DNA of 5,253 nucleotides from DASTRU01 sp035761045 (GTDB lineage Bacteria; Pseudomonadota; Gammaproteobacteria; Burkholderiales; Burkholderiaceae_E). A program made the translations under genes and the position numbers. The notes below the pieces were generated by a model. The model did not search any database, was not told the origin of the DNA, and saw nothing but the letters and a program-made list of their open reading frames with translations. The first letter of the stretch is position 1. Every line of letters begins with the position of its first letter. Positions 1 through 5,253 of this stretch are shown here, in pieces. Location of the stretch: positions 1-5,253 of the forward strand of contig DASTRU010000047.1 of NCBI GenBank assembly GCA_035761045.1, read 5' to 3'.

Positions 1-1
1 T

Positions 2-979
2 AACGACCGCGACGTCGTCGAACCCGACGCGGGCGAACCACACGCGTCAAGCTCGCAATCCACCTGGCCGGGTAAGGCGCTGCAAGGGCGGCCCGTCCCG
101 CAAGAGGCCAGCTTGTTTGAGAAACACTTGACGGGTGTCGTGATCTGGCCTCATCAGGTCGACAACGACGAGTTGTCGAGCATCGTGGACAAAAATTATG
201 AGTACGGCGCTCACCTTCACGAGGGTGTTCTAAAGGGCGGGGACAATATTCGCAACGGCACGATTAAGTCGTTCGCGGATTTATGGAATTACGCGACGGA
301 CGTGCGCACTTCGGTGCCTAACTTCGACGCGAGCAAGATGGCCTTATTTCGTTCGCCGCAAAAAGTAGACAGCGATTTGGCAACGCCTTTAAACGGCCAG
401 TACGACTACATTCGTGGATGCGTGAAGAACCATCCAATGTTCGTGCGAAAGTCTCCGGTGTGGGAATCCACGCTTGCCATGCACGGAGACATTCCCGATG
501 CCAACGGCCAAACCCAGCGCGTCGATCTCACCAAATTTTCGCCCGTTGGCTCGCCAACGATGGGGCGCGATTGGGAGAGGGGTTACATCACGCACACTCT
601 GCCAAACCAACATCCTCCGATTCGCAAGCATCTCGAGCGGCTTTATCGCGAGGCCATGGATGCGCCCGACGACGCGACGTTCAAGGACAAGGCGGCGCGC
701 TTGTATTGGTGGAGCGCGCATGCGTGTTTCGATCAACGCGGAAGCGCGGCGAAAACCGAAATAGCGTTTCGATCGATGTACCAAGCCCGTGGATTGCACT
801 GCCCGTTATGGCAGCCCGGCGTGTCGGCCGACGTGGAAGCCATGCTGTGCTTGGAAGATGAGTGGGTGGAAAAACACGAGCAGCTCATGTTGTCGGAGGA
901 TGCGCTGGTGCGGGAATCCGAAAAAATCGATCCCATGGAATGGGCCGATATGGCGCTCAAGCGTGAGGTTGGCGAGTAA
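2..979 (+). CDS. Uncharacterised protein, 5'-partial, effector-like
   Basis: I do not recognise this protein. The frame ends at TAA (977-979) and has no stop back to the left edge, giving 325 visible residues. The first in-frame start-type codon in the window is TTG at 113, with AGAGG five bases upstream, so a 288-residue version is possible. I prefer a longer partial gene because the 37 codons before TTG are strongly GC-rich at third positions, like real coding sequence. That leader is hydrophilic and rich in Pro, Ser and Gln. No signal peptide or membrane segment is visible. Counting from TTG, residues 199-216 contain WWSAHACFDQRGSAAKTE, with H203, R209, G210, S211 and E216; its density of polar residues after paired tryptophans suggests a functional site. 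The C-terminal end is acidic and helical-looking. Some stretches (about 190-310 and 355-400) are more AT-rich than the neighbours, hinting at an accessory gene. An effector or toxin role is speculation. Confidence 0.7.
   Translation, partial: NDRDVVEPDAGEPHASSSQSTWPGKALQGRPVPQEASLFEKHLTGVVIWPHQVDNDELSSIVDKNYEYGAHLHEGVLKGGDNIRNGTIKSFADLWNYATDVRTSVPNFDASKMALFRSPQKVDSDLATPLNGQYDYIRGCVKNHPMFVRKSPVWESTLAMHGDIPDANGQTQRVDLTKFSPVGSPTMGRDWERGYITHTLPNQHPPIRKHLERLYREAMDAPDDATFKDKAARLYWWSAHACFDQRGSAAKTEIAFRSMYQARGLHCPLWQPGVSADVEAMLCLEDEWVEKHEQLMLSEDALVRESEKIDPMEWADMALKREVGE
957..979. other. Convergent 3' overlap of the unknown gene and usp
   Basis: The plus-strand gene stops with TAA at 977-979 and the minus-strand usp stops with TGA at 957-959, so their last 23 bases are shared. 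There is no intergenic space and no clear stem-loop plus U-tract. The two mRNAs would be complementary at their 3' ends unless termination uses Rho or a site inside the coding regions. Confidence 0.75.
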
Positions 980-1451
980 GGCGATCGCTCGGCGGCGTCG
1001 TGGTGATGGATGTCTCGTCGATCGCGTGCTTGCGCGCATGCGCCGCCCCCGCGTGAACCAGCACCGCGATATCGCAGGCGGCCAGCACGCGCGCGGTGAC
1101 GCTGCCAAAAATCAAACGCCCCCATGCTTGCCGGCGATGCGACCCGATGAATATGAGGTCGCAATTTTTTCGCCGCGCGACCGCGACGATCGATTCCCAC
1201 GGTTGCGGATGACTAATCGTCATCACGGTGCAATGCGTGCCGTAATGAGACGCCTGCGCGCATAAGTCGTTGAGAAGTTGATGCGTGGTGCTGTCGGGTT
1301 GCGGGTGTGTTTCAAACGGCGCGGGAGCATGCGGCACCACGTGCAGCAACACGACCTCGGCGCCCACGTCGCTTGCGAAGCGCAGTCCCGCATGCGCCGC
1401 GTCGTGGGAATCGACCGCGTTGGCTACGGGGATTAGTAATTTGCGGTACAT
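957..1451 (-). CDS. Universal stress protein, UspA family
   Basis: A 164-residue single-domain Usp. These cytoplasmic dimeric proteins support survival under starvation, oxygen limitation and other stress; many bind ATP. The N-terminal strand MYRKLLIPVANAVDS is followed by a helix and the second strand AEVVLLHVVP (31-40). The DLIFIGSH strand (98-105) leads into the nucleotide loop, and the last core strand is DIAVLVH (127-133). The expected G-2x-G-9x-G(S/T) motif reads G103-S-H-R106, nine residues, G116-S117, so the second glycine is arginine. The aspartate of the usual VDGS turn is also not in its normal place. A polar tail of about 30 residues follows the core and makes the protein slightly long for the family. 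The ATG at 1449-1451 lies three bases after the upstream stop; with no good Shine-Dalgarno sequence nearby, translation probably depends on coupling. The 3' end overlaps the convergent gene. Confidence 0.9.
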   Translation of the reverse strand: MYRKLLIPVANAVDSHDAAHAGLRFASDVGAEVVLLHVVPHAPAPFETHPQPDSTTHQLLNDLCAQASHYGTHCTVMTISHPQPWESIVAVARRKNCDLIFIGSHRRQAWGRLIFGSVTARVLAACDIAVLVHAGAAHARKHAIDETSITTTPPSDRLTRQPHA

Positions 1452-1454
1452 GAC

Positions 1455-4154
1455 TTAGGCCGCGCGTTCCGCGCCACGACGACGACTCGTTTGCGCGCTC
1501 GACGAAAGCGGGAGCACGATGCGCCGCGTTTGGTGATCGGCTTGCCGCGGGTCGAATGCAAAGCCTTCGCTTTTCGCGAGCGCGAACATGCCGAGGTTGT
1601 CGTGCAGTACCTCGCCCACCAATCGTTCAACGCCCCGTGCTTGGCAGTAATGGATGAGTTTGTCGAGCAAGAGACGGCCGAGGCCGCGCCGCTGCAGGTC
1701 CGAGCGCACGAGGATGGCGAATTCCGCGTTACGGTTGTCCGGATCGGCGATGGCGCGCGACACGCCGAGTATTTCGTTCGATCCATCCGGTGCTTTGGCC
1801 ACGGCGATGAACGCCATCTCGCGGTCGTAATCGATTTGCGTCAACCGCGCGAATTCGCTTGCCGATAGCTCACGTCGTGGTTGGAAGAAACGCAGCCGCC
1901 AATCCTCCGGCGCGATGCGGGCCACGAGCGCGCGATGCATCGCGTGGTCCTCGGGGCGAATCGGTCGCACGACGATTTCGCGGTCTTGCCACCGCACGAC
2001 TTCCTCTAATTCGTTGGGATATGGACGTATCGCGAAATGCTTTGCTCCAGCATGCGGCTCGGGCGATACGCGCACACGCGCGTCCAACGCGATTACGCCG
2101 TTGGCGTCCGCCAACAATGGATTGATGTCGAGCTCCATGAGCGCGGGCAAATCGGCGAGCATTTGCGAAATCGCGACCAACACGCCATGCACCGCATCGA
2201 TGGCTACCGGTGGATGGTCGCGCCAACCGTCGAGTAATTTCGCCACGCGCGTGCGCGAAACTAAGTCGCGCGCCAACGGCACGTTAAGCGGCGGGAGCGC
2301 CACCGCGCGATCGCTAACGACTTCCACCGACGTGCCGCCTTGACCAAACAACACAACCGGGCCAAACACTTCATCGATGCTGGTGCCTACGATCAATTCA
2401 CGTGCGTAAGGACGTTTGACCATCGTCTGCACGAGCAAGCCTTCGATGCGCGCATCGGGTCTTAACGAACGCGCGCGCGCGAGCATGGCGGTGGCCGCCG
2501 CCGCGAGTTCGTCCGCGTCGCGCAGTCCGATGACGACGCCGCCGACATCCGATTTATGTTGAATCTCCGGCGAGACGATCTTGAGCACGACGGGATATCC
2601 AATGGCATGCGCCGCCGCGATCGCGGCTTCGGGCTCGGGCGCCACCACGCGAAGCGCCGGCGCTGGAATGCCATAGGCCTGCAACAACGCGGTGACCTCT
2701 GTCGCGCTCAACCATGTGCGTTGAGCGGCGATGGCGCGATCGATCAAAGCGCTCGCCGCGTCTCGGTCCGGTTCGCCAGACGTGGCGTTGGGCGCCTCGA
2801 GCAGCAAGGCTTGGTTGCGACGGTAGGTTCGCAACATTGCAAGCGCATGCACCGCGTCTTCGGGCGTGGCGTAATCGGCCGCGCCCACGTCCTCGAAGGT
2901 GCGGCGCGCGGCGGCGAGCGCGGTATCGCCCAACCAGCACGTCAACGTGCGGCCGGGCCGTTCGCGCAGCAATGGCGCGCAGGCACGCGCGATCTCCGCG
3001 CTTGGCACGATCGCGGTGGGCGCATGCATGAACAGCACCGCCGGCCCGCGTGGATCGTTAAGCAGCGCGCGCAACGTGGCGGTGTAGCGCTCCACCGGCG
3101 CGTCGCCAATGATGTCGATGGGATTGGCGCGCGACCAAGTGGCGGGCAATACCTTATCGAGCCGCGCGATCAACGCATCGTCCAGCGGCGCTAGCGGTAC
3201 TTGATAACGCTCGGCCGCATCGGCGGCGAGTACTCCAGCGCCACCGCCATTGGTCATCACGACTAAGTCATTGGCGTGCGCGGCGTCGAAGCGCGCGAGC
3301 GTGGCGGCGGCGGTAAAGAGTTCGGCCAGCGTATCCACGCGCAACATGCCCGCGCGTCGTATCGCGGCATCCACCACGATGTCGGAGCCCGCCAACGCGC
3401 CGGTGTGCGACGCGGCCGCGCGTACGCCGCCGCCCGCGCGGCCCGCCTTCACGACGATGACCGGTTTGTTGCGCGCCGCGCCGCGCGCGGCCGACATGAA
3501 CTTGCGCGCGGATTCGATGGATTCGAGATACAACAAGATCGCCCGCGTATTCACGTCGCTGGCGAGCCAATCGAGCAGGTCTCCCGCGTCCACGTCGGCG
3601 CGGTCGCCCAAGGACACCATGTGCGAAAAACCGATGCCGCGCGATTTCGTCCAATCAAGCACCGCGGTAAGCAAGGCGCCCGATTGCGTGACGAAGGCTA
3701 AGTTGCCGGCGAGCGCGTCGGCGTGCGCGAAGCTTGCGTTCAATCCCAAACGCGGCACGAGTAGACCAATGCAATTAGGACCAAGCAGTCGCAATAGATG
3801 CGGACGCGCGGCGTCGAGCATCGCTTGCTTGAGTGGCCCGGTAATGCCCGCGCTCATCACGATGGCGGCGCGCGTTCCGCGTTCGGCGAGTTCCGACACC
3901 AACTTAGGAATCGTGGCGGCTGGCGTGCACAGCACCGCAAGGTCGGGTGCCTTGGGTAAGTCGGCGACGCGTGCGTAAGCGATCGCGCCATCGATTTCCT
4001 GGTACTTAGGATTGACGGCGTATAACGGACCGGTAAAGGTGCCCGCGCGAAGATTGCGCCATACGGTGGTGCCCACGCTCCCCGCGCGCATCGAGGCGCC
4101 GATGACGGCAATGGACGTGGGCGCGAGTAGCGCATCTAAATTACGAATACTCAT
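1455..4154 (-). CDS. Acyl-CoA synthetase (NDP-forming)/GNAT protein acetyltransferase fusion, PatZ-like
   Basis: An 899-residue protein with the domain order and length of E. coli PatZ/Pka (YfiQ, 886 residues), which acetylates lysines of enzymes such as acetyl-CoA synthetase using acetyl-CoA. Domains: CoA-binding Rossmann fold (about 8-135, with IAVIGASMRAGSVG at 15-28); succinyl-CoA-synthetase-like domains (about 150-445); ATP-grasp (about 480-700, with HKSDVGGV at 533-540 and MELDINPLL at 673-681); GNAT (about 727-885). The GNAT part matches PatZ closely, including TQIDYDREMAF (772-782), the likely catalytic Glu811 in AEFAILVRSDL, and the acetyl-CoA loop QRRGLG (821-826). Unlike E. coli PatZ, it keeps His250 in ASHTGALAGSD, the expected phosphohistidine of ADP-forming acyl-CoA synthetases, so it may be both synthetase and acetyltransferase. 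The start is ATG 4152-4154, preceded by AAAAGG six bases away; the frame is open further upstream but only inside the ATPase gene. The C-terminus is short and Arg-rich. It is cytoplasmic and the middle gene of the operon. Confidence 0.93.
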   Translation of the reverse strand: MSIRNLDALLAPTSIAVIGASMRAGSVGTTVWRNLRAGTFTGPLYAVNPKYQEIDGAIAYARVADLPKAPDLAVLCTPAATIPKLVSELAERGTRAAIVMSAGITGPLKQAMLDAARPHLLRLLGPNCIGLLVPRLGLNASFAHADALAGNLAFVTQSGALLTAVLDWTKSRGIGFSHMVSLGDRADVDAGDLLDWLASDVNTRAILLYLESIESARKFMSAARGAARNKPVIVVKAGRAGGGVRAAASHTGALAGSDIVVDAAIRRAGMLRVDTLAELFTAAATLARFDAAHANDLVVMTNGGGAGVLAADAAERYQVPLAPLDDALIARLDKVLPATWSRANPIDIIGDAPVERYTATLRALLNDPRGPAVLFMHAPTAIVPSAEIARACAPLLRERPGRTLTCWLGDTALAAARRTFEDVGAADYATPEDAVHALAMLRTYRRNQALLLEAPNATSGEPDRDAASALIDRAIAAQRTWLSATEVTALLQAYGIPAPALRVVAPEPEAAIAAAHAIGYPVVLKIVSPEIQHKSDVGGVVIGLRDADELAAAATAMLARARSLRPDARIEGLLVQTMVKRPYARELIVGTSIDEVFGPVVLFGQGGTSVEVVSDRAVALPPLNVPLARDLVSRTRVAKLLDGWRDHPPVAIDAVHGVLVAISQMLADLPALMELDINPLLADANGVIALDARVRVSPEPHAGAKHFAIRPYPNELEEVVRWQDREIVVRPIRPEDHAMHRALVARIAPEDWRLRFFQPRRELSASEFARLTQIDYDREMAFIAVAKAPDGSNEILGVSRAIADPDNRNAEFAILVRSDLQRRGLGRLLLDKLIHYCQARGVERLVGEVLHDNLGMFALAKSEGFAFDPRQADHQTRRIVLPLSSSAQTSRRRGAERAA
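4151..4154 (-). other. ATGA stop-start overlap between ATPase and acetyltransferase genes
   Basis: On the minus strand the ATG of the PatZ-like gene and the TGA of the ATPase share two bases in ATGA. This is the classic arrangement for translational coupling within a polycistronic mRNA and links the production of the two proteins. Confidence 0.85.
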
Positions 4155-5253
4155 GGTCGGCCTTTTAGCGAAGAAGGGTCGAGCGGTTTGAGTCGGCGAA
4201 AAAGCTGCAAGTGCCGCGCCGCGGCGCGCAAGCCCTCGATGACGAACGCCATGATCAAAGTACTCGCGATGGGGACACTTAATGTGGCGACATTCGAGAC
4301 ATCGAGTCTGAATAGCGATCGCAGCGCGGGCACGAACAAAACGAGCGACCATGCGAACAAGGCCGCGACCACCACGATCCATAACGCACGGTTCGGACGC
4401 TTAAGACGTTTTAAAAAACTTAGTGCGTCGTTACGGTTGTGCAAGATCAGCACGATATTGCCGAGCACGACGCTCGTCATCGTTGCCGCGCGTATTTCGT
4501 TTTCTGGCCACTGATGCGCAATCGCATACGCCAGCACGGCGCATGCGCTTAAAAGCGCCGTAAAGCCCTGGGCGAATGCGATCGCCAAATGCCGGCCTTC
4601 GATCACGTGCTCGTGCGTCGGGCGCGGCGGGCGTTTCATCGCATCGTCGTTTTCTGGTTCCGCTTCGAAGGCGAGCGAGCAGGCCGGATCAATCACGAAT
4701 TCCAACAGCATCACGTGAAGCGGAAGCAGGATCGGCCCGATGCCCAGAAATAGCGGCAACACGCTAAGGCCAATCATGGGCACATGCACGCCAAGCACGT
4801 ACACCATGGCTTGGCGCAAATTAGCGAAGATGCGACGGCCTTGCCTTACCGCGGCGACGAGCGCGCTGAAATTATCGTCAAGCAACACGAGGCTTGCGGC
4901 CTCGCGCGCGACATCGGAGCCACGCCGGCCCATGGCGACGCCGATATGCGCGGCTCGTAAGGCGGGCGCGTCGTTTACGCCGTCGCCCGTCATGGCAACG
5001 ACTTCGCCGCGCGCTTGCAAGGCTTGCACGATGCGCAGCTTGGTCAAGGGCGTGGCTCGCGCGACGGCATCGACGGTGCCGATACGTTTTTGAAGCGTGC
5101 CGTCGTCCCATGAATCGACCTCCGCTCCGGTATGCACGACGGGGTCCGTGGCGATGCCGCTGGCACGCGCGATGGCCGTCGCGGTGGAAGGAAAGTCGCC
5201 GGTGATCATCATCACGCGCACGCCGGCGCCTTGGCATTCGGCGACCGCGCGCG
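4151..5253 (-). CDS. Cation-translocating P-type ATPase, C-terminal part (5'-partial)
   Basis: An inner-membrane ATP-driven cation pump. The frame runs past the right edge; the most upstream visible residues, RAVAECQGAGVRVMMITGD, are the normal sequence before the P-domain TGD motif, so the GTG at 5219-5221 is an internal valine. Counting from it: TGD at 7-9, the P-domain lysine K61 in TPLTKLRIVQAL, and the hinge motif MTGDGVNDAPAL at 77-88. Six hydrophobic segments follow (about 139-160, 163-187, 212-236, 244-261, 279-300, 312-335), matching M5-M10 of P2-type pumps. The M6 region reads LLEFVIDPACS with E174 and D178; D178 corresponds to the key M6 aspartate of Ca2+ pumps, and E174 stands where SERCA has Asn. 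The DKTGT phosphorylation site, M4 and the N-terminus are outside the window, so the ion (Ca2+, Mg2+, Na+ or H+) cannot be assigned. The TGA stop overlaps the next gene's ATG. Confidence 0.93.
   Translation of the reverse strand, partial: RAVAECQGAGVRVMMITGDFPSTATAIARASGIATDPVVHTGAEVDSWDDGTLQKRIGTVDAVARATPLTKLRIVQALQARGEVVAMTGDGVNDAPALRAAHIGVAMGRRGSDVAREAASLVLLDDNFSALVAAVRQGRRIFANLRQAMVYVLGVHVPMIGLSVLPLFLGIGPILLPLHVMLLEFVIDPACSLAFEAEPENDDAMKRPPRPTHEHVIEGRHLAIAFAQGFTALLSACAVLAYAIAHQWPENEIRAATMTSVVLGNIVLILHNRNDALSFLKRLKRPNRALWIVVVAALFAWSLVLFVPALRSLFRLDVSNVATLSVPIASTLIMAFVIEGLRAAARHLQLFRRLKPLDPSSLKGRP
4161..4166 (-). promoter_or_regulatory. Ribosome binding site of the acetyltransferase fusion
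   Basis: AAAAGG on the minus strand, six bases before the ATG at 4152-4154. It lies inside the last codons of the ATPase gene (Lys-Gly of the C-terminal LKGRP). It decides the start: MSIRNLDALLAP begins the conserved CoA-binding domain exactly here. Confidence 0.7.

Noticed and set aside
389..799. Minus-strand open frame inside the first gene
   Set aside because: No recognisable features and no ribosome site considered convincing; explained as the antisense shadow of the plus-strand frame.
960..1060. Possible bidirectional terminator between the convergent genes
   Set aside because: Only short palindromes such as GCGATCGC (981-988) are seen; there is no GC-rich stem followed by a T-tract on either strand.
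2471..2481. GC dinucleotide run that could act as a slippage site
   Set aside because: Only 11 bases, in frame within an Ala-Arg stretch of the ATP-grasp domain; the reading frame is intact and such runs are ordinary in GC-rich genes.
2556..3194. Plus-strand open frame of 212 codons
   Set aside because: Arg/Gly-rich translation with no domain, antisense to the conserved acyl-CoA synthetase region.
3250..3978. Plus-strand open frame of 242 codons opposite the PatZ-like gene
   Set aside because: Low-complexity Ala/Arg/Ser product; it is the antisense shadow of a well-conserved gene in GC-rich DNA.
4155..4382. 76-codon upstream extension of the PatZ-like reading frame
   Set aside because: It lies wholly within the ATPase gene in another frame, has no synthetase features, and the ATG at 4152-4154 has a good ribosome site and starts the conserved domain.

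Overview
The window comes from a bacterium with high-GC DNA. Gene content suggests a proteobacterium, but the genus cannot be read from the sequence. Nearly every base is coding. There are four protein genes, two of them cut by the window edges. I saw no RNA gene, insertion sequence, CRISPR array, promoter or convincing terminator.

Left part (about 1-979, plus strand): the 3' part of a gene I do not recognise. Its frame is open to the left edge, so the protein probably starts outside the window. A hydrophilic Pro/Ser/Gln-rich segment leads into a folded region with a compact WWxAHAxxxxRGSAAxxE segment. A host-directed or toxin-like role is only a guess.

Rest of the window (957-5253, minus strand): three tightly packed co-directional genes that look like one operon, transcribed right to left. 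First is the C-terminal part of a P2-like cation-transporting P-type ATPase. Next is an 899-residue PatZ/Pka (YfiQ)-type fusion of an NDP-forming acyl-CoA synthetase and a GNAT acetyltransferase. Last is a UspA-family universal stress protein. The ATPase stop and the acetyltransferase start overlap as ATGA. Only three bases separate the acetyltransferase stop from the usp start, so translational coupling is likely. The operon promoter lies beyond position 5253.

The three products would join ion homeostasis, acetyl-CoA-dependent lysine acetylation (or acyl-CoA/ATP interconversion) and stress survival. From general knowledge, such genes are often grouped in low-oxygen or energy-stress loci of proteobacteria; no regulatory site here proves it. 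The unknown plus-strand gene converges on the operon and overlaps the end of usp by 23 bases.

The most notable details are these. The acetyltransferase fusion keeps the histidine expected for phosphotransfer, which E. coli PatZ has lost. The Usp has an arginine at the second glycine of its ATP-binding motif and carries a C-terminal tail that overlaps the neighbouring gene. No clearly new multi-gene system was found.
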